64,000 bases of DNA from Rhizorhabdus wittichii RW1 (GCA_000016765.1 CP000699.1:2604001-2668000); one strand, 5' to 3'. Positions 10,431 through 19,318 are shown, numbered from the stretch's first letter. A program made the numbers and translations. Notes: generated from the sequence alone by a model not told the origin.

Positions 10431-11942
10431 ATGGGTTTCGCGCAGGACCAGGCCGCCCTGGACGCCTTGTCGCGGGGGGAGCCCGCGCTGGTGTGGCGGA
10501 CGCAGGTCGCCGACACCGAGACGCCCGTCGCCGCCGCGCTCAAGCTGATCCGGCCGGGACGCGGCGACTTCCTGCTCGAATCGGTCGAGGGCGGCGCGGT
10601 GCGCGGCCGCTACTCGCTGCTCGGCCTCGCTCCCGACCTGCTGTTCCGCGCGCGCGGCGGCGCGGCCGAGATCAACCGGCGCTGGGCGACCGACCGCGAC
10701 GCCTTCGAGCCGCTCGAGGACGATGCGCTCACCGCGATGCGCAAGCTCGTCACCGCCTGCCGGATGACGGTGCCCGACGGGCTGCCCCGCGCGCTCGCCT
10801 GCCTGGTCGGCTATTTCGCCTATGAGACGATCGGCCTGGTCGAGGCGCTGCCGCGCCCGCCGGCCAATCCGCTCGACCTGCCCGACATGCTGTTCGCGCG
10901 GCCGACGCTGATCCTCGTCTTCGACCGGCTCGCCGACCAGCTCTACCTGGTCGCGCCGATCTGGCCCGACACCGACGGCGATCCCGAAGCCAAGGTCGCC
11001 GGAGCGGTCGAGCGAATCGAGGCGCATGCGGCGATGCTGGCGGGCCCGCTGCCCGCGCGCAGCCGCAGCGACGTCGATCCCGCCGGGCTCGGCCTCGCGC
11101 CGCAGATGGCGCCCGGCCGCTATGCCGAGATGGTGGCGCGCGCAAAGGACTATATCGCCGCCGGCGACATCTTCCAGGTCGTGCTGGCGCAGCGCTTCAC
11201 CGTCGATTTCCCGCTGCCGCCGATCGACCTGTATCGGGCGCTGCGGCGGATCAACCCGTCGCCCTTCCTCTATTTCCTCGACCTGCCCGGCTTCGCGCTG
11301 ACCGGCTCCTCGCCCGAGATACTGGTGCGCGCGCGCGACGGGGAGGTGACGATCCGCCCGATCGCCGGCACCCGCCCGCGCGGCAAGACCGCGATCGAGG
11401 ACGTCGCCAACCGCGAAAGCCTGCTCGCCGATCCCAAGGAGCGCGCCGAGCATCTGATGCTGCTCGATCTCGGCCGCAACGACGTCGGCCGGGTCGCGCA
11501 GGCGGGCACGGTCGAGGTCACCGACAGCTACACGGTCGAGCATTACAGCCATGTCATGCACATCGTGTCGAACGTGGTCGGCCGGCTCGATCCGGCCAAG
11601 GACGCGCTCGACGCGCTGTTCGCGGGCTTCCCGGCCGGCACCGTGTCGGGCGCGCCCAAGGTCCGCGCCTGCGAGATCATCGCCGAGCTCGAGCCCGAGA
11701 CGCGCGGCGCCTATGCCGGCGGCGTCGGCTATTTCTCCCCCGACGGATCGATGGACAGCTGCATCGTCCTGCGCACCGCGGTGGTCAAGGACGGGCGGAT
11801 GCACGTCCAGGCCGGGGCCGGCATCGTCGCCGACAGCGACCCCGCCTATGAGCAGCGCGAATGCGAGGCCAAGGCGGGCGCGCTGATCGCCGCCGCGCGC
11901 GAGGCGCTGGCCCGGGCGGGCGAAGCCGACTTCGGACAATAG
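10431..11942 (+). CDS. trpE: Anthranilate synthase component I
   Basis: 503 residues. It converts chorismate plus ammonia/glutamine to anthranilate, the first step of tryptophan synthesis. The feedback-inhibition motif LLESVEGG...RYSLLG is present near residues 44-63. The chorismate-binding core includes ALTGSSPEILVR, IAGTRPRGK, DPKERAEHLMLLDLGRNDVGR and AGGVGYFSPDGSMDSCI. The SD (GGAGG) directly abuts the ATG, an unusual spacing. No trpG/D/C follows; trpE appears co-transcribed with the upstream foldase gene (13-bp gap) and no leader peptide or attenuator fits in the gap. Confidence 0.95.
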   Translation: MGFAQDQAALDALSRGEPALVWRTQVADTETPVAAALKLIRPGRGDFLLESVEGGAVRGRYSLLGLAPDLLFRARGGAAEINRRWATDRDAFEPLEDDALTAMRKLVTACRMTVPDGLPRALACLVGYFAYETIGLVEALPRPPANPLDLPDMLFARPTLILVFDRLADQLYLVAPIWPDTDGDPEAKVAGAVERIEAHAAMLAGPLPARSRSDVDPAGLGLAPQMAPGRYAEMVARAKDYIAAGDIFQVVLAQRFTVDFPLPPIDLYRALRRINPSPFLYFLDLPGFALTGSSPEILVRARDGEVTIRPIAGTRPRGKTAIEDVANRESLLADPKERAEHLMLLDLGRNDVGRVAQAGTVEVTDSYTVEHYSHVMHIVSNVVGRLDPAKDALDALFAGFPAGTVSGAPKVRACEIIAELEPETRGAYAGGVGYFSPDGSMDSCIVLRTAVVKDGRMHVQAGAGIVADSDPAYEQRECEAKAGALIAAAREALARAGEADFGQ

Positions 11943-12086
11943 ACAATCTTGTCAGCCGTTTAGGCGCGCCGCCGCGAATGTGACAATATTGCATCAGTCG
12001 CGGTAAAGCGGCCCGGCCGCTGGATCAAACCGCCGTCGAGAACCGTTCCTGTCATGCCCACAAGGCAACAGAAAGGGTTAGTAGAC

Positions 12087-12908
12087 ATGCGAGTATTGAT
12101 TTCCACCACGGCCGCGATCGCACTGGCAGCCATGAGCGCCGGCGCAGCCTCGGCACAGAGCCCGTCCAGCAACTGGACCGGTTTCTACGTGGGTGGCCAG
12201 CTTGGCTATGCCTGGCAGCCGCGCGACGGCGACGAGCAGGTCCTGTTCGATCGCAACCTCGACGGCAATTTCGGCGACGCCTTCCCCAATTTCGCGCCGG
12301 GAAGCTGCGGCGGAGCGCCCACGTCGGCCTCCCCCGCCACCGGCTGCGCCAAGGACAATGACGGCACCACCTGGAAGGTCCATGCCGGCTACGACTATCA
12401 GTTCGGCGAGACGAGCGGGCCGGTGATCGGCGCGGTCGCCGAATATGGCAAGACCTACCTCTACGACAACGTCACCGCCTTCAGCACCACGCCGGCGGTC
12501 TACAAGATGCAGGCGAAGATGCGCAGCGGCGGCGCGCTCCGCGCGCGCGGCGGCTATTCGTTCGACACCGGCACGCTGATCTACGGCACGGGCGGCCTCG
12601 CCTATGGCAAGATCCGCAACAGCTTCTCGACCTCGAACGGCGTCAACAGCTTCACCGTCGACGGCGCCAGCAAGGACGCCTGGGGCTATAATTACGGCGG
12701 CGGCATCGAGCAGAAGGTCGGCCGCTTCTCGGTCGGCGCGCTCTACCTGTTCACCTCGCTGAAGAACAACGACAGCACGGTGCGCGCGTCGGGCGGCCCC
12801 GCCGGCGGCCCGTTCACGGCGCAGAACGCGTCGGGCACCGACTTCAAGCGGAGCTTCAGCAAGTTCGGCTACCACTCGCTGCTCGCGACGGTCAGCTACC
12901 ACTTCTGA
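12087..12908 (+). CDS. Outer-membrane beta-barrel protein (Omp25/porin-opacity type)
   Basis: 273 residues from ATG 12087, with a signal peptide of ~23 residues (ATAAIALAAMSAGAASA core). The mature part starts QSPSSNWTGFYVGGQLGYAW, a hallmark of the OMP_b-brl/Omp25 family. Alternating aromatic/Gly strands continue (GHAGYDYQF-like, YGTGGLAYGKI, WGYNYGGGIEQKVG) and the C-terminus ends in LLATVSYHF with a terminal Phe, as expected for BAM recognition. It is an isolated gene with its own terminator. Substrate or ligand unknown. Confidence 0.85.
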   Translation: MRVLISTTAAIALAAMSAGAASAQSPSSNWTGFYVGGQLGYAWQPRDGDEQVLFDRNLDGNFGDAFPNFAPGSCGGAPTSASPATGCAKDNDGTTWKVHAGYDYQFGETSGPVIGAVAEYGKTYLYDNVTAFSTTPAVYKMQAKMRSGGALRARGGYSFDTGTLIYGTGGLAYGKIRNSFSTSNGVNSFTVDGASKDAWGYNYGGGIEQKVGRFSVGALYLFTSLKNNDSTVRASGGPAGGPFTAQNASGTDFKRSFSKFGYHSLLATVSYHF

Positions 12909-12928
12909 TCGCAGCGCAAGCGTAACGG

Positions 12929-12962
12929 AAAAGGGCCGGAAGCGCGAGCTTCCGGCCCTTTT
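12929..12962. terminator. Bidirectional intrinsic terminator between porin and protease genes
   Basis: Perfect 15-bp stem AAAAGGGCCGGAAGC / GCTTCCGGCCCTTTT with a GCGA loop; A-rich 5' and T-rich 3' arms make it work in both directions for the convergent genes ending at 12908 and 12981. Confidence 0.9.
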
Positions 12963-12980
12963 CTCATGGTTCGCCGTCGA

Positions 12981-14537
12981 TCAGTTGCGGATCTGCACGC
13001 CCACATAGCGCGGCGGATTGTTGCCGCGCTGGACGAACAAGAGCACAGTCGGGCGCTTGGCCTTCTGCGCCTCGGTGATCTTCGCCGCCGCCGCCTGGAC
13101 CGTCGCCACCGGCACATTGTTGATCTGCAGGATGATGTCGCGCGGCTGGAAGCCGTTGGCCGCGGCATCGCTCGACGGATCGACATAGTTGATCACCACG
13201 CCGCGCAGCGTCGACGAGACGCCCAGGCGCCGGGCGATGTCGGGCGTCAGCGTCTGCAGGCCGAGGCCGATCGCCGTGCGGGTCGACTGGTCGGGCGCGC
13301 TCTGCGCCGCGCCCGGGGCGTCGTCGCCCTGGTCCTCGTCGAGGTTGCCGGCGCTGGCGAGCTGGTCCTCGGGCGGGCGTTCGCCCAGCGTCACCGTCAC
13401 CGTCTTGCGCTGGCCCTCGCGGATCAGCTCGATCGGCAGGCGCGCGCCCACCGCGGCCTTGCCGACGATGTAGGACAGCGTGTTGTCGGGGGTGATCTCC
13501 TGATTGTCGACGCGGACGATGACGTCGCCCTGGCGGATGCCCGCGCGCGCCGCCGCCTCGCCCGGCTCGACCCGGGCGACGATCTCGCCGCGGTCCTTGG
13601 GCAGGCCCAGGCTGCTGGCGATGTCCTCGGTCATCGGCTGGATGCCGACGCCCAGATAGCCGCGCCGCACCCGCTGGCCGGTGCGGAGCTGGTCGATGAT
13701 CGGCTTGGCCTCCTCGGCCGGGATCGCGAAGCCGATGCCGACATTGCCGCCGGTCGGCGAGAAGATCGCCGTGTTGATGCCGATGACGTTGCCCTGCAGA
13801 TCGAACATCGGGCCGCCCGAATTGCCCTGGTTGATCGAGGCGTCGGTCTGGATGTAGCGGTCATAGGGGCCGTTGATGCCGATCGAGCGGTGCAGCGCCG
13901 AGACGATGCCCGCCGTCACCGTGCCACCGAGGCCGAACGGATTGCCGATCGCCACCACCCAGTCGCCGACCCGGGTACGGGTCGAATCGCCGAACTGGAC
14001 GAAGGGCAGGTTCTTCGCGTCGATCTTGAGCAGCGCCAGGTCCGACGTCTGGTCGCGGCCGACGATCGTCGCCTTATATTCCTTGCGGTCGGGCAGGGTG
14101 ACGGTGATCGAGCTGACCACCGCGCCGCTGCCGCCCTCGGGCGAGGCCGAGATGACGTGGTTGTTGGTGACGACATAGCCGTCGGGCGAGATGATGAAGC
14201 CCGAGCCGAGCGAGGTCGCCTCGCGCGTGATCGGCTTGCCGTCGTCGCCCTGGCCGCCGCCGAAGCGCCGGAACAGTTCCTCGAACGGGGTGCCGGAGAA
14301 GGCGTTGCCGCCGCCGCGCACCTGGATCTTCTGGGTGGTGGAGATGTTGACGACCGCCGGCTGCAGCTTGGCCGCGAGATCGGCGAAGCTCATCGGCGCG
14401 CCCGGTCGGGGTGCGGTCGCGTTGATCGAGCCCGGCGCGTTCTGCGCCACCTGGGCGCCGACCGGTTGCTGCAAGGTCAGGGTTGCGGCCGCACCGCCCG
14501 CCAGCAAGGCCGCGGTGATCCCATAGGCATAACGCAC
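12981..14537 (-). CDS. degP: Do-like periplasmic serine protease/chaperone (DegP/HtrA family)
   Basis: 518 residues from a GTG start at 14537 (VRYAYGITAALLAGG), chosen because AAGGAG lies nine bases upstream and a signal-anchor follows at once; the open frame runs further upstream without support. The catalytic triad is His127 (NNHVIS), Asp166 (TSDLALLKID) and Ser240 (INQGNSGGPMF). Two PDZ domains follow (~270-370, with RRGYLGVGIQPM; ~410-515, ending in the carboxylate-binding/NNVPV region). It degrades or refolds damaged envelope proteins. hflC ends 181 bp upstream in the same direction, a common hflK-hflC-degP order in Alphaproteobacteria. Confidence 0.94.
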   Translation of the reverse strand: MRYAYGITAALLAGGAAATLTLQQPVGAQVAQNAPGSINATAPRPGAPMSFADLAAKLQPAVVNISTTQKIQVRGGGNAFSGTPFEELFRRFGGGQGDDGKPITREATSLGSGFIISPDGYVVTNNHVISASPEGGSGAVVSSITVTLPDRKEYKATIVGRDQTSDLALLKIDAKNLPFVQFGDSTRTRVGDWVVAIGNPFGLGGTVTAGIVSALHRSIGINGPYDRYIQTDASINQGNSGGPMFDLQGNVIGINTAIFSPTGGNVGIGFAIPAEEAKPIIDQLRTGQRVRRGYLGVGIQPMTEDIASSLGLPKDRGEIVARVEPGEAAARAGIRQGDVIVRVDNQEITPDNTLSYIVGKAAVGARLPIELIREGQRKTVTVTLGERPPEDQLASAGNLDEDQGDDAPGAAQSAPDQSTRTAIGLGLQTLTPDIARRLGVSSTLRGVVINYVDPSSDAAANGFQPRDIILQINNVPVATVQAAAAKITEAQKAKRPTVLLFVQRGNNPPRYVGVQIRN

Positions 14538-14717
14538 TTTGGCCAACTCCTTAAATCTCCTGTCCTGCCGTTGCCGAATTCCGGGCTTATTATCTCTTTC
14601 CCGATCGCTGAACCCCGGTTGAACGGCGCTGTTCCTTTCGGGCCCGGACCCTGGTCGCCGCAGGCTGAACCAGCCCGCGGCGCGAATCAAGGGCCCGCCC
14701 CGTCATGACCAGGGGTG

Positions 14718-15587
14718 TCAGCGCCGCCCGCGGAACTCCCGCAGATATTCGTTGTCGGGCGACAGGATGACGTTGGACGACCCGGGCGCCTCGGTCCCGT
14801 CGGTGCCGAAGGTCATCCGATAGGACTGCATCGCCCGGTAGAAATTGTAGAAATCGGGGTCCTTGTTGAAGCTCTCGGCATAGGTGCCGGCCGCCTGCGC
14901 GTCGGCCTCGGCGGTGATGATCTGCGCCTGCTTGCGCCCCTCAGCGAGGATCGAGCGGGCCTCCTGCTCGCGCGCCGTGCGCATCCGGTTGAAGGCGGAA
15001 TCGAGCGGGGTGCCGTCGGGCAGGTCGGCGCGCTTGATGCGGACGTCGACGATCTCGGCGCCGTACTGGCGCGCGACCCGGTTCAGCCGCGTCTGGATAT
15101 TGTCCATCACCTGCCCGCGCTCGGGGCTGAGCAGCGACGCGAACGGACGCTTGCCGAGCTCGTTGCGGAGCGAGGAGCCGAGGATCGGGCGCAGCGCCTC
15201 CTCGACCCGGCGCTCGCTGCCGGCGGTGATCGCCATGCGCAGCGGATCGACGATCCGGTAGCGGGCATAGGCGTCGACCTCGAGCCGGAGCTGGTCGGTC
15301 GACAGCACCGACTGGCGCTCCATGTCGAAATCGCGGACGCGCTTGTCGATCCAGGTGATCTGGTCGATGAACGGGATCTTCCAGATCACGCCCGCGCCGG
15401 TCGCGCCGAAATCCTCGTTCGGGCGGTAGGCGTTGTAGACCGTGTCGGGCTTGCCGAAGCGGACGACCAGCGCCTGCTTGGTCTCGGGCACGATCGCCAC
15501 GGTGCTGCTGAGGACGACCACCGCGGCGATCGCGGCGATCGCCCAGCCGATCACGTTGCGGCTGGCGATGTTGTCGCTGACGTTCAT
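14718..15587 (-). CDS. hflC: HflC, FtsH protease modulator
   Basis: 289 residues. An N-terminal membrane anchor (IGWAIAAIAAVVVLSSTVAI, ~13-32) precedes an SPFH/band-7 domain (VVRFGKPDTV..., ending near RRVEEALRPILGSSLRNELG) and a helical coiled-coil region (RTAREQEARSILAEGRKQAQ). With HflK it forms the periplasmic cage around FtsH. Its ATG overlaps the hflK stop (4-bp overlap). Confidence 0.95.
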   Translation of the reverse strand: MNVSDNIASRNVIGWAIAAIAAVVVLSSTVAIVPETKQALVVRFGKPDTVYNAYRPNEDFGATGAGVIWKIPFIDQITWIDKRVRDFDMERQSVLSTDQLRLEVDAYARYRIVDPLRMAITAGSERRVEEALRPILGSSLRNELGKRPFASLLSPERGQVMDNIQTRLNRVARQYGAEIVDVRIKRADLPDGTPLDSAFNRMRTAREQEARSILAEGRKQAQIITAEADAQAAGTYAESFNKDPDFYNFYRAMQSYRMTFGTDGTEAPGSSNVILSPDNEYLREFRGRR

Positions 15588-16642
15588 TGCTGTTGAGCCG
15601 GCTTGGGCTGCGCGGGCGGCAGCGGGATGTAGGGCATGACGTTCTGCGTCTCGATGACCGTCTTGTCGGTCTTGGCGAGGACGCGTTCCATCGTCTCGTA
15701 ATACATGCGGCGGCGGGTCACCTCGGGCGCCAGCTTGTACTCGGCATAGACCTTGTCGAACGCCGCCGCCTCGCCCTCGGCCTTGGCGCCGAGCTGCTGG
15801 GCATAGGCGCGCGCCTCGTTGAGATAGGCCTGGGCCTGCTGCTGGGCGGCCGAGACCGACTTGAACGCCTCGACCACGGCGGCGGGCGGGTCGGCCTGCT
15901 TGATCGCGACGCCCTGCACGGTGATGCCGGCGCGGTAGCTGTCGAGGATCTCCTGCATGCGCTGCTGGACGCGGCCCTCGATCTGGCTGCGCTGCGGACC
16001 CATGGCGTCGTTGAGAGCGACCCGGGCGATCTCCGCGCGCATCGCGCTCTCGGCGACCTCAGCGACGGTCTCGTCCGGATCGGCCAGCTCATAGAGATAG
16101 AGCTCGGGATCGCGGATGTTCCAGCGCACCGAATAGGCCAGGTCGATGATGTTCTGGTCGCCGGTCAGCATCAGGTTCTGGCTGTTGCCGCCGCCCTGGG
16201 GGATGTCCTTCACGCGGATATCCTCGATGTCGACCTTGGTGACGATGTCGATCGGCGCCGGGAAGGAGAAGCGCATGCCCGGTTCGAGCGTGGTGGCATA
16301 GGAGCCGAGACGGGTGACGACGCCGCGTTCCTGCGGGTCGATCCGGTGGCTGCTGGTCCACAGGATCCAGACGAGCAGCAGCCCGCCGACCGCCCAGAGC
16401 GCGATGCGCCCGGCGTCGGGCTCCGGCCCGCCCCGGCCGCCGAAGCGGGCACGGCCGCGCCGCAGCAGCTCGTCGATGGCCGAGCGGCCCGCCGGGCCCC
16501 GGCCGGGCCGTCCGCGCGGCGGCTGGTTCCAGGGGTTGCCGTCATCGCCGCCCCCGCCGCCGCCCGATCCTCCTCCGCCCCACGGCCCGCCCTCGTTGAG
16601 CATCGGCCGCGACGCCATTCCGCTGCTGTCGCTGTCGTTCAT
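15584..16642 (-). CDS. hflK: HflK, FtsH protease modulator
   Basis: 352 residues from ATG 16642. A Gly/Pro-rich cytoplasmic N-terminus (GGPWGGGGSGGGGGGDDGNP) typical of HflK is followed by a membrane helix (IALWAVGGLLLVWILWTS) and a band-7 domain (RGVVTRLGSYATTLEPGMRF) plus coiled-coil (QQQAQAYLNEARAYAQQLGA). A TATAAT box lies six bases before the ATG, so the mRNA may be leaderless. It is divergent from mrp and translationally coupled to hflC. Confidence 0.94.
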   Translation of the reverse strand: MNDSDSSGMASRPMLNEGGPWGGGGSGGGGGGDDGNPWNQPPRGRPGRGPAGRSAIDELLRRGRARFGGRGGPEPDAGRIALWAVGGLLLVWILWTSSHRIDPQERGVVTRLGSYATTLEPGMRFSFPAPIDIVTKVDIEDIRVKDIPQGGGNSQNLMLTGDQNIIDLAYSVRWNIRDPELYLYELADPDETVAEVAESAMRAEIARVALNDAMGPQRSQIEGRVQQRMQEILDSYRAGITVQGVAIKQADPPAAVVEAFKSVSAAQQQAQAYLNEARAYAQQLGAKAEGEAAAFDKVYAEYKLAPEVTRRRMYYETMERVLAKTDKTVIETQNVMPYIPLPPAQPKPAQQQ

Positions 16643-16648
16643 CCGGTC

Positions 16649-16654
16649 ATTATA
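16649..16654 (-). promoter_or_regulatory. Putative -10 box for hflK (leaderless transcript)
   Basis: Perfect TATAAT on the minus strand, six bases before the hflK ATG; the predicted start point would coincide with the initiation codon. The matching -35 region (around 16672-16677) is weak. Confidence 0.4.
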
Positions 16655-16713
16655 GGTACGGATCGGCGGAAAAACAGTGCCCTTTCCTGGCGGAGCCCTT
16701 ATTTGCACGCCCC

Positions 16714-17715
16714 ATGGACATGACAGACTCGCTCCCCGCCGCGCTCGACGGCGTGGCCGATCCGATCAGCGGCAAGGGCCTGATCGCCAGCGGACGGGCC
16801 GCCCCGCCGCGCTTCGAGGACGGCACCGCCAGCGTCGTGGTCGACGTCACCGGCCTGTCGGGCGACGCCCGCTCCAAGCTCGAAACCGCCGTGAAGCAGG
16901 CGTTGATCGCGGTGCCGGGGGTGGAGACGGTGCGGGTGGCGATGACCGCCGAGAAGCGCGGCCGCAAGATCATCGCGATCGGATCGGGCAAGGGCGGGGT
17001 GGGCAAGTCGACGCTGTCGGCCAACCTCGCCGTCGCGCTCCGGCGGATGGGGCGCAAGGTCGGCCTGGTCGACGCCGACATCTACGGCCCGTCGCAGGCG
17101 CGGCTGCTGTCGACCGAAGGGATGCGCCCGACCGCGCAGGGCCAGAAGATGGACCCGGTGCTCTCGCCGCACGGCGTGCCGATGCTGTCGATGGCGCAGC
17201 TCGTCAAGCCGGGGCAGGCGATCGCCTGGCGCGGGCCGATGGCGGCCAACGCGCTGGGCCAGCTGATCGACGCCGAATGGGGCGACGTCGACCTGCTGAT
17301 CCTCGACCTGCCGCCCGGCACCGGCGACGTCCAGCTCACCATGGTGCAGAAATACAAGCCGGTGGGCGCGATCATCGTGTCGACCCCGCAGGACCTGGCG
17401 CTGATCGACGCGACCCGCGCGATCGACTTCTTCAACCAGGCGCATGTGCCGATCATCGGCATGGTCGAGAACATGGCCGGCTATGCCTGCCCGCATTGCG
17501 GCGAGGTCTCCGACCCGTTCGGCCAGGGCGGGGCGCAGGCGGCGGCGATGTCGATGAACCTGCCCTTCCTCGGCCGGGTCCCGCTCGACATCGGCATCCG
17601 CACCGCGTCCGACGCGGGCCTGCCGCCGGCCGCCGAGGACGGCGACACGATCTTCGCACCGCTCGCCGCGAAGATCGCCGACTGGTTGAACCCGGCGAAA
17701 CCCGCATCATTTTAA
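16714..17715 (+). CDS. mrp: Mrp/ApbC-type Fe-S cluster carrier ATPase
   Basis: 333 residues. The N-terminal ~80 residues are a short MIP18/DUF59-like segment (KLETAVKQALIAVPGVETVRV). The P-loop ATPase starts at IIAIGSGKGGVGKSTLSANL (deviant Walker A), with Walker B-like LLILDLPPGTGDVQLT and the cluster-binding CPHC motif in MAGYACPHCGEV. It transfers [4Fe-4S] clusters to apo-proteins in the cytosol. It is divergent from hflK-hflC; the CoA-binding gene follows 22 bp later. Confidence 0.94.
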   Translation: MDMTDSLPAALDGVADPISGKGLIASGRAAPPRFEDGTASVVVDVTGLSGDARSKLETAVKQALIAVPGVETVRVAMTAEKRGRKIIAIGSGKGGVGKSTLSANLAVALRRMGRKVGLVDADIYGPSQARLLSTEGMRPTAQGQKMDPVLSPHGVPMLSMAQLVKPGQAIAWRGPMAANALGQLIDAEWGDVDLLILDLPPGTGDVQLTMVQKYKPVGAIIVSTPQDLALIDATRAIDFFNQAHVPIIGMVENMAGYACPHCGEVSDPFGQGGAQAAAMSMNLPFLGRVPLDIGIRTASDAGLPPAAEDGDTIFAPLAAKIADWLNPAKPASF

Positions 17716-17737
17716 GGGGAGCACCGGGAGCCTCGCC

Positions 17738-18154
17738 ATGCCGCTGACCGCCGACCAGGATATCGCCGACCTCCTCCGCACCGCGAAGACCATCGCCATG
17801 GTCGGCGCCAGCGACCGGCCCGACCGGCCGAGCCACGGCGTGATGCGCTTCCTGCTGTCGCGCGGCTACGACGTGATCCCGGTCAACCCGCAGCTCGCCG
17901 GGCAGCGCATCCACGACCGGCCGGTGCTGGCCTCGCTCGACGAGATTCGCGCGCCGGTCGACATCGTCGACATCTTCCGCAACTCGACCGCCGCCGGCCC
18001 GGTGATCGACGCCGCGATCGCCGCGGGCGCGAAGGCGGTGTGGACCCAGCTCGGCGTGTTCAACGACGAGGCCGTCGCCCGCGCCGAGGCCGCCGGGCTG
18101 AAGGCGGTGGTCAACCGCTGCCCCGCGATCGAGATCCCGCGCCTGGGACTTTGA
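17738..18154 (+). CDS. CoA-binding domain protein (YccU-like)
   Basis: 138 residues, a single Rossmann-like CoA_binding domain: TIAMVGASDRPDRPSHGVMR, YDVIPVNPQLAG, VDIVDIFRNSTAAGPVIDAA, AVWTQLGVFNDEA and the C-terminal NRCPAIEIPRLGL are all family-typical. It resembles the nucleotide-binding half of succinyl-CoA synthetase alpha but without a catalytic His. Function is not established; it is probably co-transcribed with mrp. A REP-like repeat follows the stop. Confidence 0.88.
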   Translation: MPLTADQDIADLLRTAKTIAMVGASDRPDRPSHGVMRFLLSRGYDVIPVNPQLAGQRIHDRPVLASLDEIRAPVDIVDIFRNSTAAGPVIDAAIAAGAKAVWTQLGVFNDEAVARAEAAGLKAVVNRCPAIEIPRLGL

Positions 18155-18169
18155 TTCCTCGCTCTCCAC

Positions 18170-18247
18170 CGTCATCCCGGCGAAAGCCGGGATCTCACTT
18201 CTTCGTCCTTGCATCCCGTGAAGCGTGAAAAGGCAGGGAGATTCGGC
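18170..18247. repeat. REP-like repeat family B, left arm (split by IS)
   Basis: 18170-18196 (CGTCATCCCGGCGAAAGCCG, then GGATCTC) followed by a spacer ending AAGGCAGGGAGATTC. The same layout is intact at 25789-25887. Its partner arm is found on the far side of the IS30 element at 19295-19318. Confidence 0.8.
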
Positions 18248-19292
18248 GGACTCACAGATGAAGTGCACCACCTGTAAGGTGGAAGCGCGATGGGAAGAAG
18301 CTACAGGCAGCTCGGCCTTGACGAGCGTATCGAGATTTACCGTCTGCATGCAGACGGTAAATCTTCGCGTGAGATCGGGGATGCGATTGGCCGGCATCAC
18401 ACGACGGTTGGCCGTGAACTCAAGCGTAATAGCCGGCAGACCAAGATCTGGCTGGGTGGCTACAACCCGCGTCGCGCCCATGAACTGGCCGCCAGGCGGC
18501 GGGAATGGGATTGCCGCTTCAAGCTGGAGCGCCAGCCGGACCTGCGAAAGATCGTGGAAAACGGCCTTGCGATGGGAAGCTCTCCCGAACAGATCGCAGG
18601 CCGACTGACCCTCTTAAATGGTCCCACCGTCAGCCATGAGTCAATCTATCGGTTCATCTACCACCGCTCGGCGCAGAAGGATTATTGGCACCGGCTCCTG
18701 CCTCGCCGAAAGAGTCGGCGCGGACATTTCGGCAAGCGCGGCGGCAGCTCCGCCAGCTTCATCAAGCAGCGCCGGCCGATCCAGGAGAGGCCGACCGAAG
18801 CCGACACACGGACCCAGCCAGGCCATTGGGAAGCCGACTACATGCTCTTCGCCAAATATGGCCACAACCTGCTCGTCCTTCATGAACGGCAGACCCGCTT
18901 CACCATCGTCGAAAAATTGCCCCATCGCCGGGCCAGGCTGACCGCATGCCGGATCGCCGGAAACCTCCGGCATATCCCCCAGCATCTGCGAAAAACTATC
19001 AGCTTCGACAACGGCACCGAGTTCGCCGAGCATTATCGGCTGCACCAATCACTCGGTGTCAGCACCTTCTTTTGCGATGTCCGAAGCCCTTGGCAAAAGG
19101 GCGGCGTCGAAAACACCATCGGCAGGCTCCGCCGCCCCCTGCCACGCAAAACCAACCTCGAAACGCTCACCGCCAAACAGCTGCGCGCGCACGTCGACCA
19201 GCTCAACAACACACCCAGAAAATGCCTTGGCTTCCTAACCCCCGCCGAGGCATTCCTCAAAATCTCAACCGGTGCACTTCAAACGTGACTCC
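18248..19292 (+). mobile_element. IS30-family insertion sequence
   Basis: About 1,045 bp bounded by 22-bp imperfect terminal inverted repeats: 18248-18269 and 19271-19292 (18 of 22 matching, identical over TGAAGTGCACC). It contains one transposase gene whose stop codon lies inside the right repeat. It has split a family B REP pair. Candidate target duplication is only 2 bp (AT) and the exact outer ends are uncertain by a few bases. Confidence 0.85.
18290..19288 (+). CDS. IS30-family transposase
   Basis: 332 residues, full length. The N-terminal helix-turn-helix (LDERIEIYRLHADGKSSREI / GRHHTTVGRELKRN, ~8-45) is the IS30 signature. The DDE integrase core has the first Asp in GHWEADYMLF, the second in SFDNGTEFAEH and the catalytic Glu in WQKGGVENTIGRLRR. 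No frameshift or stop is seen, so the element may be active. Codon use is less GC-rich than the neighbours (many Lys/Asn/His codons ending in A or T), consistent with recent arrival. Confidence 0.95.
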   Translation: MGRSYRQLGLDERIEIYRLHADGKSSREIGDAIGRHHTTVGRELKRNSRQTKIWLGGYNPRRAHELAARRREWDCRFKLERQPDLRKIVENGLAMGSSPEQIAGRLTLLNGPTVSHESIYRFIYHRSAQKDYWHRLLPRRKSRRGHFGKRGGSSASFIKQRRPIQERPTEADTRTQPGHWEADYMLFAKYGHNLLVLHERQTRFTIVEKLPHRRARLTACRIAGNLRHIPQHLRKTISFDNGTEFAEHYRLHQSLGVSTFFCDVRSPWQKGGVENTIGRLRRPLPRKTNLETLTAKQLRAHVDQLNNTPRKCLGFLTPAEAFLKISTGALQT

Positions 19293-19294
19293 AC

Positions 19295-19318
19295 ATCCCG
19301 GCTTTCGCCGGGATGACG
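19295..19318. repeat. REP-like repeat family B, right arm (split by IS)
   Basis: ATCCCGGCTTTCGCCGGGAT followed by GACG, the inverted partner of 18170-18196, now displaced by the IS30 insertion. It lies just after the 3' end of the phosphatase gene. Confidence 0.8.
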
